Positions 1 to 6,848 of a DNA stretch of 43,447 nt are shown here, in pieces. Numbering within the stretch: position 1 is the stretch's first letter; every line of letters begins with the position of its first letter. The notes under the pieces are model-generated. The model worked only from the letters and a program-made list of their open reading frames with translations. It was not told the DNA's origin and ran no database searches. Source of the DNA: Candidatus Saccharibacteria bacterium UBA2952 (GTDB lineage: Bacteria > Patescibacteriota > Saccharimonadia > Saccharimonadales > Saccharimonadaceae); the NCBI GenBank assembly GCA_002348605.1, contig DEBQ01000006.1, forward strand, positions 237,719-281,165, in the 5' to 3' direction. Made by a program: the position numbers and the translations under genes.

Positions 1-6
1 AGCACA

Positions 7-672
7 ATGCTGAACAAACTCTTGCAAATAGTCGCTCCTCACCACTGTTATGAATGCACTAAAATCGGGTATGTTTTATGTGTCAATTGTAAATACGACA
101 TCATTGATGAGGCCCAAAACGCATGTATTGTCTGCGATGCGCCGGCCTTGGATGGCATATGCGATGCATGCCGCACGACGTATAGCAAAGCCTGGTGTGT
201 CGGTGACCGCCGCGGTCCGCTTATGGCAGTGATTGACGGTTTGAAGTTCGACCACGTAAAGGCAGCGGCCGACACGCTAGCCGAACTTTTAGACAATCGC
301 TTACCTATTCTGCCGCCAGATACTGTTATCGTGCCCGTCCCCACGGTTGCTTCACATATACGCCAGCGCGGCTACGACCATACGCTTTTAATCGCAAAAT
401 CGTTTGCTAAGCGACGAAGCCTACCATTAAAGCAGTCACTCGTGCGTTCAAATCGCAGTGTGCAGCGCGGCAAGTCAAAGAAAGAACGGTTAGAGCAGGC
501 GCGTACAGCGTTCTCCTGCCCCGCTAAGCTGGACGACACGCCAGCATACCTGCTGATTGATGACGTCGTAACAACCAATGCCACGCTTCGGTACGCCGCA
601 GAAGTGCTAATGGCGGCGGGGGCTAAAACGGTATGGGTTGGCGTCGCGGCACGGCAGCCGCTCGACAAGTAG
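7..672 (+). CDS. comF: ComF family protein (phosphoribosyltransferase-like)
   Basis: 221 residues. The N-terminus carries four CxxC pairs (CYEC, CVNC, CIVC, CDAC), the zinc-finger half of ComF. The C-terminal half is a type I phosphoribosyltransferase fold with the PRPP-binding loop LLIDDVVTTNATL. ComF proteins support DNA uptake during natural competence; in CPR bacteria, which scavenge nucleic acids, a role in DNA import or nucleotide salvage is plausible but inferred. The ATG is only six bases from the window edge, so its promoter cannot be seen; that spacing would suit the leaderless pattern of other genes here. The -35-like TCGACA of the following tRNA-Ser lies inside its last codons. 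Confidence 0.9.
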   Translation: MLNKLLQIVAPHHCYECTKIGYVLCVNCKYDIIDEAQNACIVCDAPALDGICDACRTTYSKAWCVGDRRGPLMAVIDGLKFDHVKAAADTLAELLDNRLPILPPDTVIVPVPTVASHIRQRGYDHTLLIAKSFAKRRSLPLKQSLVRSNRSVQRGKSKKERLEQARTAFSCPAKLDDTPAYLLIDDVVTTNATLRYAAEVLMAAGAKTVWVGVAARQPLDK

Positions 673-708
673 CCTCTACATCTGTTAAAATACCTCGAGT
701 ATTCACCT

Positions 709-796
709 GGAGAGGTGACCGAGTGGTTTAAGGTACTTGTCTTGAAAACAAGCGTGGGGCAACTCACCGCGAGTTCGAATCTCGCCCTCTCCGCCA
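709..796 (+). tRNA. tRNA-Ser(UGA)
   Basis: Class II tRNA with a long variable arm. The acceptor GGAGAGG pairs with CCTCTCC, discriminator G, encoded CCA. The anticodon loop CTTGAAA gives anticodon TGA at 743-745. A TAAAAT -10 box (686-691) preceded by TGT (extended -10) lies just upstream. Confidence 0.97.
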
Positions 797-830
797 AGCA
801 AAATGCAGACCGACGGTCTGCATTTTGCTT
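797..830 (+). terminator. Terminator after tRNA-Ser(UGA)
   Basis: Perfect inverted repeat of about 16 bp (arms reading AGCAAAATGCAGACC and its complement) with a 3-base loop, starting directly at the encoded CCA. The 3' arm supplies the T-rich stretch. Confidence 0.75.
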
Positions 831-844
831 GATAAACGGTTTAT

Positions 845-990
845 ACCACCGGATGACCGTCTGCGTGAGGCGGCCATCCGGTGGGATTGATAGTAGGGGC
901 ACTTGGCCGGCCGTACGTCTAACTTCTTACGCACAGGGGACCGAAGCGGGCCTTCCACCAACCTAAGTCCCCTCTTCAGGAACCTGTCTT
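845..990 (-). ncRNA. Candidate small RNA (uncertain)
   Basis: On the minus strand a TATACT box (about 994-999) precedes a stretch with nested stems: AGGGGAC pairs with GTCCCCT around an inner GAAG/CTTC, and a long hairpin with CCACCGGATG/CATCCGGTGG arms (846-884) closes it. No ORF fits. It could instead be the 3' UTR and terminator of the pilin-like gene at 1004-1417. Confidence 0.3.
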
Positions 991-1003
991 AAGTATAGCG
1001 GAG

Positions 1004-1417
1004 CTAGACGTTTGTGCCTGAGCCGCCGGTGCCGCCCGTAAAGCTGTCGAGGACGAAATTGACGATGGCATAGGCGAGCAGTGCCACGATGACACCAACG
1101 ATTGCGTAAAGGATCGTATTCTTGGCAGCGGTCACGGCGGTGGAGTTACCGCCGGAGACCACATAGCGAAGTCCGCCGATGATAATCATGATGACCGAAA
1201 TCGCACCTAAGATGAACAACAGTACGTTGGTAATGGTGCGGAATATACCGGTTGAGCCGAACAGGTCGGCACTTTGGTCGTTGCCGCGGGCGGAATCAGC
1301 ACCGCCTTGTACGCTACCATCGAATACGGCACCAGCCAGAGGTGCGGCCATGACAGTAAGCGAGAGCGACGCTACGACGATAGATGGAAGTAGGGCTCGG
1401 ATGAGGTTCTTAATCAT
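1004..1417 (-). CDS. Pilin-like membrane protein (VirB2/TrbC-type topology)
   Basis: 137 residues from the ATG at 1417, chosen because AAGGAG sits 5 bases upstream. An N-terminal signal segment ends near AAPLAGA, then come two hydrophobic helices (a run around LLFILGAISVIMIIIGGLRYVV and another around ILYAIVGVIVALLAYAIVNFV) separated by a short polar loop with GGNST. The tail is Gly/Thr-rich. This is the topology of TrbC/VirB2 pilins of type IV secretion systems, common as single genes in CPR genomes. No other secretion gene is adjacent, so its machinery must lie elsewhere. A TATATT box in an extended -10 context (TGTTATATT) lies upstream, back to back with the promoter of the tRNA-Ser(GCU) transcript. 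Confidence 0.7.
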   Translation of the reverse strand: MIKNLIRALLPSIVVASLSLTVMAAPLAGAVFDGSVQGGADSARGNDQSADLFGSTGIFRTITNVLLFILGAISVIMIIIGGLRYVVSGGNSTAVTAAKNTILYAIVGVIVALLAYAIVNFVLDSFTGGTGGSGTNV

Positions 1418-1499
1418 GGGACTCCTTTTTGGTTCGTTTGCTTGCTTCCAATATAACAAAACTACGTAAAAAGTCTACTCATCCGCCTCTGTTATGTGC

Positions 1500-1505
1500 T
1501 ACAAT
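1500..1505 (+). promoter_or_regulatory. Extended -10 for the leader RNA and tRNA-Ser(GCU)
   Basis: TGC-TACAAT. The same context, CTGTTATG..TACAAT, precedes tRNA-Arg at 2521. It places the transcript start near 1512, about 200 bases before the tRNA. Confidence 0.55.
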
Positions 1506-1511
1506 TTATTG

Positions 1512-1719
1512 AGCTGAAGACTTTTGCTTCCCGAAAGGAGTACCCGCCTTTCATTTTGCTCCTCGAAGTGCTAAAGCACTCTCGTCGGCCAAGCAAGGAA
1601 AACGTTTCATGCCACTGGCATAAAACGGGCTAAAGGGAACCCTTCAGCCGATGTAAGATTTTCCTCCCTATTCCACCGACATGGTGGCACCTGAAGGGCG
1701 CCACCAGCCGCTGAAATAC
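1512..1719 (+). ncRNA. Structured leader/RNA candidate upstream of tRNA-Ser(GCU)
   Basis: No ORF. A dense set of stems can be drawn: GAAAGG/CCTTTC (1533-1552), CGA.GTGC/GCAC..TCG (1564-1584), an outer GTCGG/CCGAC (1584-1588 with 1676-1680) and GGAAAA/TTTTCC (1597-1602 with 1659-1664). These enclose two hairpins (1603-1627 and 1628-1649), giving a three-way junction. A further GGTGGC/GCCACC hairpin lies at 1683-1705. It does not match the core motifs of RNase P RNA, tmRNA or SRP RNA known to me. It may be a processed leader or an independent RNA. Confidence 0.45.
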
Positions 1720-1812
1720 GGAGGAGTACCCAAGTGGCTGAAGGGGACGGTTTGCTAAATCGTTAGTACGGAGAGATCTGTAGCGGGAGTTCGAATCTCC
1801 CCTCCTCCGCCA
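1720..1812 (+). tRNA. tRNA-Ser(GCU)
   Basis: Acceptor GGAGGAG/CTCCTCC, discriminator G, encoded CCA, long variable arm. Anticodon GCT at 1754-1756 in the loop TTGCTAA. Confidence 0.97.
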
Positions 1813-1813
1813 G

Positions 1814-1852
1814 AAAAATAACTCGGGACCAAAAGGTCCGGAGTTATTTTTT
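1814..1852 (+). terminator. Terminator after tRNA-Ser(GCU)
   Basis: Near-perfect hairpin with AAAATAACTC.GGACC arms around AAAA, ending in a T run. Confidence 0.85.
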
Positions 1853-1902
1853 ATGCAAAGCAACTCCTCCTTGCCCAACACCGCTCATGCTATACTTGCT
1901 AC

Positions 1903-2487
1903 ATGCAACCTGAGCAGCCAACAACACCGGTCAGCGAACCGCAAACAACGCCGACCGATCAGCCTGTGCCTGCAGCGCAAGCAGACACGCCACAGATGAC
2001 GGTGACCGAAGCGACCAACTTGCCAGAATCGCAGCCAATCCAATGGCAAGCACCGGAGTATGTCCAGGAGCCACGCTCTCCATGGTGGTTTATTGGGTTC
2101 TGGGTGGTAGCGCTGCTACTCATGCTGCTGGCTATACTTGTCATCCGGTCGTGGTCGTTCGCAATTCTTATTCCGGCCATGGCAGCTGCCCTAATGATTT
2201 ACTCGCACCGGCCACCGCGAATATTGAACTACGTCCTTAGCGGTAAAGGACTGTATATCAACGAAAAGCTGCACCCGCTCCAAGAATTCCGAAGTTTTGG
2301 CGTTTTGAAGGAAGAATCGGTGCCGAGCCTTATGCTCATTCCGGTCAAACGCTTTCGCCCTGCCCTGACCGTGCATTTTCCGGCTAAAACCGGCGAGGCT
2401 ATCGTTGATTTACTAGGTAGTCGTATTCCTATGCAAGAACTAAGCCTCGACGTCTTTGACAAAATCATTCGCAAACTCCACATCTAA
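1903..2487 (+). CDS. Two-helix membrane protein with Pro/Thr-rich N-terminus, unknown function
   Basis: 194 residues. About 50 Pro/Thr/Gln-rich residues are followed by two closely spaced membrane helices (PWWFIGFWVVALLLMLLAILVI and WSFAILIPAMAAALMIY). A soluble C-terminal domain containing GLYINEKLHPLQEFRSFGV and LIPVKRFRPALTVHF resembles the PH-like domains found after paired helices in many bacterial membrane proteins. The ATG follows an extended -10 box, TGC-TATACT (1891-1896), by only six bases, and no Shine-Dalgarno is visible, so a leaderless mRNA is likely. Function not recognised. Confidence 0.75.
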   Translation: MQPEQPTTPVSEPQTTPTDQPVPAAQADTPQMTVTEATNLPESQPIQWQAPEYVQEPRSPWWFIGFWVVALLLMLLAILVIRSWSFAILIPAMAAALMIYSHRPPRILNYVLSGKGLYINEKLHPLQEFRSFGVLKEESVPSLMLIPVKRFRPALTVHFPAKTGEAIVDLLGSRIPMQELSLDVFDKIIRKLHI

Positions 2488-2496
2488 CCCGGGCGG

Positions 2497-2526
2497 TTGC
2501 CTGAATTACCTCTGTTATGGTACAAT
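2497..2526 (+). promoter_or_regulatory. Promoter of tRNA-Arg
   Basis: TTGCCT (2497-2502), 18-base spacer, TACAAT (2521-2526). The leader to the tRNA is about 80 bases and contains a GCACGCG/CGCGTGC hairpin (2579-2602). Confidence 0.6.
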
Positions 2527-2611
2527 CGGTCCTGTTCGTCTTGATGGGCGAAGGCACCTTCTAGTTACAACGCTACGGCACGCGTACCAAAAATTTCGCG
2601 TGCTATAGTAA

Positions 2612-2688
2612 GCACCCGTAGCTCAGCTGGATAGAGCGTCGGCTTGCGGAGCCGAAGGCCATAGGTTCGAATCCTGTCGGGTGTACCA
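2612..2688 (+). tRNA. tRNA-Arg(GCG)
   Basis: Acceptor GCACCCG/CGGGTGT, discriminator A, encoded CCA. The anticodon stem TCGGC/GCCGA holds the loop TTGCGGA, giving anticodon GCG for CGC codons. A G34 arginine tRNA is less usual than the A34 (inosine) form in bacteria. Confidence 0.95.
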
Positions 2689-2726
2689 AGAAAAGAAGAC
2701 TAGCATGCCTAGTCTCTTTTTCTTGG
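2686..2726 (+). terminator. Terminator after tRNA-Arg, overlapping its CCA
   Basis: Eighteen-base arms (CCAAGAAAAGAAGACTAG and CTAGTCTCTTTTTCTTGG, one mismatch) with loop CATG or shorter. The first arm begins with the encoded CCA, so folding competes with the mature 3' end. Confidence 0.7.
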
Positions 2727-2727
2727 T

Positions 2728-2764
2728 AGATTCGCTTAGCGAATCCGAACCGTCAAGGTTCGGT
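2728..2764. repeat. Two adjacent small inverted repeats
   Basis: GATTCGCT/AGCGAATC, then CCGAACC/GGTTCGG around GTCAA, lying between the tRNA-Arg terminator and the duplicated tRNA end. Confidence 0.5.
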
Positions 2765-2812
2765 CGTTAGTCTAATGCCCGAATTCATCCGGCGCACAGA
2801 TTAGCGTGCGCT

Positions 2813-2830
2813 ATCCTGTCGGGTGTGCCA
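2813..2830 (+). repeat. Duplicated 3' end of tRNA-Arg (possible attachment-site remnant)
   Basis: ATCCTGTCGGGTGTGCCA matches the tRNA-Arg 3' end at 2671-2688 in 17 of 18 positions, including CCA, in direct orientation. The rest of a tRNA is not recognisable upstream. Such tRNA 3' copies are a usual trace of site-specific integration. Confidence 0.7.
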
Positions 2831-2873
2831 ATTCCTATGTAACGTATAATCTGAACATCAGGAAGGATATAAA

Positions 2874-3290
2874 ATGTTGGAGATAAACGACCTAAACTAC
2901 CTAGCAATATTATTGGCAGTTCTTGTAAATGTAGGAGTGGGCTCGTGGTGGTATTCACCTGCCGGGTTTGGTAAGAAGTGGACAAAATATTCAAAAGTCG
3001 ACATGATGAAAAGCCCTAAGCAAGAAACCCAACGTGCTATCGCAGTGGTTTTTATTGGAGCAATCATCCAAGCGGTAGTACTCGCTGTCGTGCTTAAGTC
3101 AATTCAAGCAGACACGATTACAGAAGGGTTAATAACTAGTTTCATTCTTTGGTTAGGCTTTGTTGCCGCGACAAGTATTGGCGACGATTTATACTCGCGC
3201 AAAGGTTGGAGCTACTGGTGGATTAATGCAAGCTTCTTCTTAGTGACCATGCTGGTTAACGGCGCCATTATTGCTGTGCTTCAGGGATAA
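2874..3290 (+). CDS. DUF1761 domain-containing membrane protein
   Basis: 138 residues, four predicted membrane helices. The N-terminal LNYLAILLAVLVNVGVGSWW then YSPAGFGKKW is the hallmark of the DUF1761 family, whose function is unknown. A TATAAT box (2845-2850) and AGGAAGGAT lie upstream of the ATG. It is the first gene after the duplicated tRNA end and is followed convergently, with no gap, by the NAD(P)-binding gene. The cluster of unrelated small DUF membrane proteins to about 4640 looks like an acquired patch. Confidence 0.85.
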   Translation: MLEINDLNYLAILLAVLVNVGVGSWWYSPAGFGKKWTKYSKVDMMKSPKQETQRAIAVVFIGAIIQAVVLAVVLKSIQADTITEGLITSFILWLGFVAATSIGDDLYSRKGWSYWWINASFFLVTMLVNGAIIAVLQG

Positions 3291-3914
3291 TTACTTAGAT
3301 AAAATAGGAGCTTGGCGAATGAAGCTACCTTGTTCCAATACCGTTAGCGCGGCAGAAGCGACATCTTCCCTGCTAACATATGCTTTCGTCGGCCCATGTT
3401 CACGTAGGTGATACCCAACCGGGGGTGTATTCTGTAGCTTAAGTACCCGCAGCACCGTCCAATCAAGGTCACTTTGTCGTAAGCAGGTAAAATGGTCTTG
3501 CCCGTCCTTTACTCTGGCTGGATCGATAAGCGAGATTGCAGCGTTTAGCAACCGATCGGTAAAAGTTATCTTATCACCAGGAAGGCGTACTCCAGTCCCG
3601 GTAAGGCTGACAATCCTTTTCATGCCCCTTTCCTGCATGACCTCGATCACTGTTTTAATTGATTGTGTCTGTATATCAGGCAAAGAGTCTTTGACATGCC
3701 CGATGAAACTTACTACGGCATCTTGCTCTTCTATAAGCGTGCGGACGTCAGAGGACTTCGAGGCATCGCATGGGACTGTCGTAAGATTATCGTGATTTAT
3801 TGGTATTTTGGTGACGTTATGTACGCCGGCTCTGACGATATGACCTTCGGCGAGCGCGTGTTTGACGAATGCCTGGCCAGACCTACCGTTCGCGGCGATT
3901 ACTGCGATGCGCAT
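3291..3914 (-). CDS. NAD(P)-binding (NmrA/atypical SDR-like) protein
   Basis: 207 residues. The N-terminus RIAVIAANGRSGQAFV is a Rossmann nucleotide-binding loop of the atypical SDR kind. RIVSLTGTGV and a C-terminal region beginning LDWTVLRVLKL match the NAD(P)H-binding family often annotated as NmrA-like epimerases. The substrate cannot be read from sequence. It starts 3 bases after the stop of the DUF2177 gene, so the two form an operon transcribed leftwards. Confidence 0.85.
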   Translation of the reverse strand: MRIAVIAANGRSGQAFVKHALAEGHIVRAGVHNVTKIPINHDNLTTVPCDASKSSDVRTLIEEQDAVVSFIGHVKDSLPDIQTQSIKTVIEVMQERGMKRIVSLTGTGVRLPGDKITFTDRLLNAAISLIDPARVKDGQDHFTCLRQSDLDWTVLRVLKLQNTPPVGYHLREHGPTKAYVSREDVASAALTVLEQGSFIRQAPILSK

Positions 3915-3917
3915 GCC

Positions 3918-4313
3918 TTACATCAATCCGGCTACCGCTACAGCTCCTGTCGCGGTAAGTAGTGTAAGTATTGTTCCCCATGCGATATCAATAAAAGCGA
4001 TTTTAGGTGAAAAGCCTTTTAGGGTAGCTAAATTGGTCAGGTCGTACGTCGCGTACGCTACAAACCCCACTGTCGCTCCCATGCTGGCGGCGAAATAAAC
4101 AGAGTCACGTGCGAGCGCCGGCTCAATAACCAATACCATTAAGCCAAACAAATAAATAACATAAAAACCCATAGCGGCAGGAAGGTTGGGCTTTTTTCGT
4201 AGAAGGCTTCCCATTTCTGCATAATAAAGTTTTTTAGCAATTACGGTAAGCCAAAGAAAATCTAAGAATCCCATGATGACGGTTGCTGTAATAAAACTAA
4301 TGATTATTTCCAT
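3918..4313 (-). CDS. DUF2177 family membrane protein
   Basis: 131 residues, four hydrophobic helices. GFLDFLWLTVIAKKLYYAEMG followed by a YVIYLFGLMVLVI helix and the GFVAYATYDLTNLATLKGF segment are typical of DUF2177. Function unknown. First gene of a two-gene operon with the SDR-like protein. The ATG lies next to an imperfect palindrome (about 4326-4372) shared with the divergent DUF378 gene. Confidence 0.85.
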   Translation of the reverse strand: MEIIISFITATVIMGFLDFLWLTVIAKKLYYAEMGSLLRKKPNLPAAMGFYVIYLFGLMVLVIEPALARDSVYFAASMGATVGFVAYATYDLTNLATLKGFSPKIAFIDIAWGTILTLLTATGAVAVAGLM

Positions 4314-4325
4314 GAACTATCCATT

Positions 4326-4372
4326 CGTATGCGTTACAACTATTGTTTACATTGTAGCGTACGCAACACATT
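4326..4372. promoter_or_regulatory. Imperfect palindrome between divergent genes
   Basis: GTATGCGTTACAA and TTGTAGCGTACGC form an imperfect dyad with a 12-base spacer in the shared upstream region; a candidate operator only. Confidence 0.35.
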
Positions 4373-4433
4373 CATACAGAGCGTGGTTTAGAAAGAGGAG
4401 TATAATTAAACTACCAAACAAGGAGGTGTAGGT

Positions 4434-4643
4434 ATGAAAACAGTAACAGTGATCGCAGCAGTATTGCTTATCGTTGGGGGTTTGAACTGGGGCCTGGTTG
4501 GAGCTTTCGACTTTAACTTGGTTGATAGTCTATTCGGTGAAAAGACGGTAGTATCGCGCTTCGTTTATGTTGTAGTTGGTTTAGCGGCGCTTTGGCAGCT
4601 TGTTGCGCTCTTTACCGACAAGTCTGCATCTAAAGCAGAATAG
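4434..4643 (+). CDS. DUF378 domain-containing small membrane protein
   Basis: 69 residues with two membrane helices. LLIVGGLNWGLVGAFDFNLVDSLFG is the diagnostic DUF378 segment. A near-consensus Shine-Dalgarno AAGGAGGTG lies 5 bases before the ATG, and TATAAT lies further upstream. Function unknown; the family is common next to other small membrane proteins. It belongs to the same small cluster as DUF1761 and DUF2177. Confidence 0.88.
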   Translation: MKTVTVIAAVLLIVGGLNWGLVGAFDFNLVDSLFGEKTVVSRFVYVVVGLAALWQLVALFTDKSASKAE

Positions 4644-4695
4644 AAGCCTGTAAGCAACCACGTTTTACAAAAACACCTGACTGGCCCTACAGAAT

Positions 4696-5016
4696 TTATA
4701 TCCGCTGCTGCGTGCTCGTGCTTGGTGAGTCGTAGTACCGGTCGTGACTTGACTCGTTTGCCGACGATGCAAACGCCCCGGCCAAGATAAGAATGAAAAT
4801 CAAAGTTAGGAAAAGAACGGTCAAAACGGTAGATACCGCGCCCATAATAAGCCCGGCAAGGCTCATTCCCCTGTTAACGGGGTTCTTTAGACCGATCGCC
4901 CCGGTAATGATAGCCGGAATACCGGTGAATATACTGAATCCGGTCAACGAGAGAATGCCGAGCACCAGAGAGGCGACTCCTAGTCCGTTGCTTTCGGGTT
5001 GCTTGTGCTCTGTCAT
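4696..5016 (-). CDS. DUF4190 domain-containing membrane protein
   Basis: 106 residues. A short polar N-terminus precedes GLGVASLVLGILSLTGFSIFTGIPAIITGAIGLKN and a second helix pair, the DUF4190 pattern. The tail is Ser/Tyr-rich. A TACACT box sits six bases before the ATG, the spacing seen at other leaderless starts in this window. Function unknown. Confidence 0.82.
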   Translation of the reverse strand: MTEHKQPESNGLGVASLVLGILSLTGFSIFTGIPAIITGAIGLKNPVNRGMSLAGLIMGAVSTVLTVLFLTLIFILILAGAFASSANESSHDRYYDSPSTSTQQRI

Positions 5017-5064
5017 GCATTCAGTGTAGCGCCATATCTGTTAAAATGGAATAACGCAATGTCT

Positions 5065-5152
5065 GGAGAGATGCAGGAGTGGTTGAACTGGCCGCTCTCG
5101 AAAAGCGGTATGGGGCAACCCATCGAGGGTTCGAATCCCTCTCTCTCCGCCA
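5065..5152 (+). tRNA. tRNA-Ser(CGA)
   Basis: Long variable arm, discriminator G, encoded CCA. Anticodon CGA at 5099-5101 in the loop CTCGAAA. Its promoter core ATCTGTTAAAAT is identical to that of tRNA-Ser(UGA). Confidence 0.96.
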
Positions 5153-5153
5153 G

Positions 5154-5188
5154 ATTAAAATCCGACCGATTGGTCGGATTTTAATTTT
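5154..5188 (+). terminator. Terminator after tRNA-Ser(CGA)
   Basis: Perfect 14-bp stem (ATTAAAATCCGACC and complement), 4-base loop, then T-rich sequence. Confidence 0.88.
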
Positions 5189-5191
5189 GGC

Positions 5192-5221
5192 AAGAAAGAG
5201 CCCCCGGAGAACCGAGGGCTC
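5192..5221 (-). terminator. Terminator of the SPFH-like gene
   Basis: On the minus strand GAGCCC.CGG/CCG..GGGCTC is followed by TTTCTT. It lies about 40 bases beyond the stop of the 5258-6088 gene. Confidence 0.75.
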
Positions 5222-5257
5222 AATCCGGGGGTAGTAGGAATTCGGAGGGTCGTCCGC

Positions 5258-6088
5258 TCAGCCGAACAGCCTCTTGAGCCTTGTGAAGAAGCTCATAAGG
5301 TCGTCGGGCGTGCGAACACCTGCGATGGCGTCAGCGATTGCAACGCTGCCGTCTTTGGTTTGCTGCGCATCAGTCCGGGTCACGGGGGTGCCGATCAGCT
5401 CGTAGAACTTCACTCCGTAGTCGCTCAGCGCCGTACCGAACAGCTGCTCGGCAAGCTCGGTGTCGAACTCGGGCGTTCCGTCCTCGGGGTTGATTCGGGC
5501 CTTCCGAAGCAGCGGCGAGAGTTGCCCGGTGGCCTTTTCGCCGACGGCGCGGGCCAATTGGTTGAACTCACCGTCCCACCAGTTGCGGTCGCTGACCGAT
5601 GTGACCGTCCGCTCGATGAGCTTCTTGTCCTTGGGGATCCGGTAGCGCAGCTCGAAGCCTTGCTTCCAGGTGATCCCCCCGACCGTGAACTCATGCACTC
5701 CTAGACTGACGAACCGGTCACCGAAGTGAACCGGAGCCAAGTGCCGGTAGTTGATGACGTGCCAGCGGTTGCGGCCGCTTTCGTACAGCACGACGTCGCC
5801 GTTCTTGTGCCGGGCAATCTTGCCGCGCCGCGCCACCATGAACGCGGAGTTCTCGGGCGCCATCTTAAGTCCAAGGATATTGAACTTGAACAAGATGAAC
5901 AGGAACCCGAGCATTGCGCTGACGATTCCCGCCGCCTTGATGTACTTGTAGGCGTAGGAAAGACCGCTGCCGGCGCTTGACGCTACTTCGGTGAGCTCGA
6001 TGCCGAGAACCTTTGCCCCGACGAGTGTCGCGAGGCTGGTGCCTGCTAGCAGGCTGATGCGGGGGTGCGCTGTCATCGCCTTGATCAC
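5258..6088 (-). CDS. SPFH/band 7-like membrane protein (GC-rich, probable transfer)
   Basis: 276 residues from a GTG at 6088, chosen because AAGGAGG lies 8 bases upstream; the frame stays open further up only as a shadow of the next gene. Two hydrophobic stretches (about residues 15-40 and 55-75) anchor the protein. Then comes a region resembling an SPFH/prohibitin domain: ENSAFMVARRGKIARHKNGDVV, a HFGDRFVSLGVHEFTVGGITWK strand pattern, FELRYRIP, and a helical part with ARAVGEKATGQLSPLLRKARI. SPFH proteins scaffold membrane microdomains. Codon third positions are strongly G/C-biased, unlike its neighbours. The family call is from pattern only. Confidence 0.55.
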   Translation of the reverse strand: MIKAMTAHPRISLLAGTSLATLVGAKVLGIELTEVASSAGSGLSYAYKYIKAAGIVSAMLGFLFILFKFNILGLKMAPENSAFMVARRGKIARHKNGDVVLYESGRNRWHVINYRHLAPVHFGDRFVSLGVHEFTVGGITWKQGFELRYRIPKDKKLIERTVTSVSDRNWWDGEFNQLARAVGEKATGQLSPLLRKARINPEDGTPEFDTELAEQLFGTALSDYGVKFYELIGTPVTRTDAQQTKDGSVAIADAIAGVRTPDDLMSFFTRLKRLFG

Positions 6089-6194
6089 GTGGATCACCTC
6101 CTTAGGTCGTAGAAGCGTAACAGATGATTTCACAATAGCACCAATTGCAAGACCGCGGTAGATGTGATTTCGTTGTCTTTTTAAGTACAGGGCC

Positions 6195-6542
6195 TTACGG
6201 CAACTCGACATCAACGATCGGTGGTCGCACTTTGCGGGACGGGGCGTCGATTTCGCCGACCGGTTCACGCACGATAGCTTGCTCGAATCCCAGCATAGTA
6301 AGCAGGTTGCGCACCGCCGCGCGGATTTCCTGTAATTCGTGCGCATGCCGGTAGGAATCGGGTGTCCCGGCGTGGATGTTCAGGTCTCGGACGGCATGGA
6401 GCAGGTCGATGTCGCCGTGTTTGGCAAGAAAGCGCAAGTCGTTCGTCGCAGCGTGAAGCAGCGCCGCGCGCCGTGCCTGATTATCAATCTCGGCCGCGAC
6501 GTCTTCTCCCACCCCCGAAACTGACTCAGGGCGCTGCTTCAT
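6195..6542 (-). CDS. Small soluble protein, unknown function
   Basis: 115 residues from the ATG at 6542; the longer frame overlaps the divergent promoter region and was not used. It is mostly helical, with LLHAATNDLRFLAKHGDIDLLHAVRDL and a charged middle. A TATACT box (6556-6561 on the minus strand) sits 13 bases before the ATG. It is divergent from the 6628 gene, sharing about 85 bp of regulatory DNA. No family recognised. Confidence 0.6.
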   Translation of the reverse strand: MKQRPESVSGVGEDVAAEIDNQARRAALLHAATNDLRFLAKHGDIDLLHAVRDLNIHAGTPDSYRHAHELQEIRAAVRNLLTMLGFEQAIVREPVGEIDAPSRKVRPPIVDVELP

Positions 6543-6565
6543 AGTCGTATTTTTTAGTATACACC

Positions 6566-6594
6566 TTGACCCGAGGCTCCGGCGGGCGTATAAC
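6566..6594 (+). promoter_or_regulatory. Sigma-70-type promoter of the 6628 gene
   Basis: TTGACC (6566-6571), exactly 17 bases, TATAAC (6589-6594). Confidence 0.7.
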
Positions 6595-6627
6595 AAGGGG
6601 CAATACGGTAAGCAAAAAGAAACAGCC

Positions 6628-6828
6628 ATGCGATTCGAGCAAATGCAAAAGACCAAACGAAAACATTCGGCTGAGGAGCAGCGCGGTACGTTTCCTGAAG
6701 ACTACGCGCCAAGGGCTCACGACGGCGGGGATTCCGATCCCAGCGACCTGTTGGAGCGAATCGAGCAGGTGTTAAACGACGCGACGCTCCGTGCACTCGG
6801 CCGCTCTACCGGTATTGAAGCCGTCTGA
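6628..6828 (+). CDS. Small charged protein, unknown function
   Basis: 66 residues: a polar, probably disordered first half (KTKRKHSAEEQ) and an amphipathic C-terminal helix around DLLERIEQVLNDATLRAL. Supported by a good promoter 34 bases upstream and by lack of overlap with other genes; the ribosome site is weak. A second ATG lies five codons in. It superficially resembles Pup-like modifiers but ends in EAV, without the Gly-Glu/Gln tail. No function assigned. Confidence 0.5.
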   Translation: MRFEQMQKTKRKHSAEEQRGTFPEDYAPRAHDGGDSDPSDLLERIEQVLNDATLRALGRSTGIEAV

Positions 6829-6842
6829 CAGCGCGCTATACT
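6815..6842 (+). promoter_or_regulatory. Promoter of the HIT gene (leaderless arrangement)
   Basis: TTGAAG (6815-6820), 16-base spacer, TATACT (6837-6842), then only six bases to the ATG. Confidence 0.6.
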
Positions 6843-6848
6843 GGGATT

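Noticed and set aside
1683..1705. T-box riboswitch reading of the region before tRNA-Ser(GCU)
   Set aside because: GGTGGCACC resembles the T-box sequence and would suit a G73 tRNA, but there is no specifier stem and the downstream gene is a tRNA, not a synthetase or transporter.
6628..6828. Pup or UBact-like protein modifier
   Set aside because: Size and the DLLERIEQVL helix look similar, but the C-terminus is EAV without the required Gly-Glu/Gln end, and no ligase or proteasome gene is nearby.
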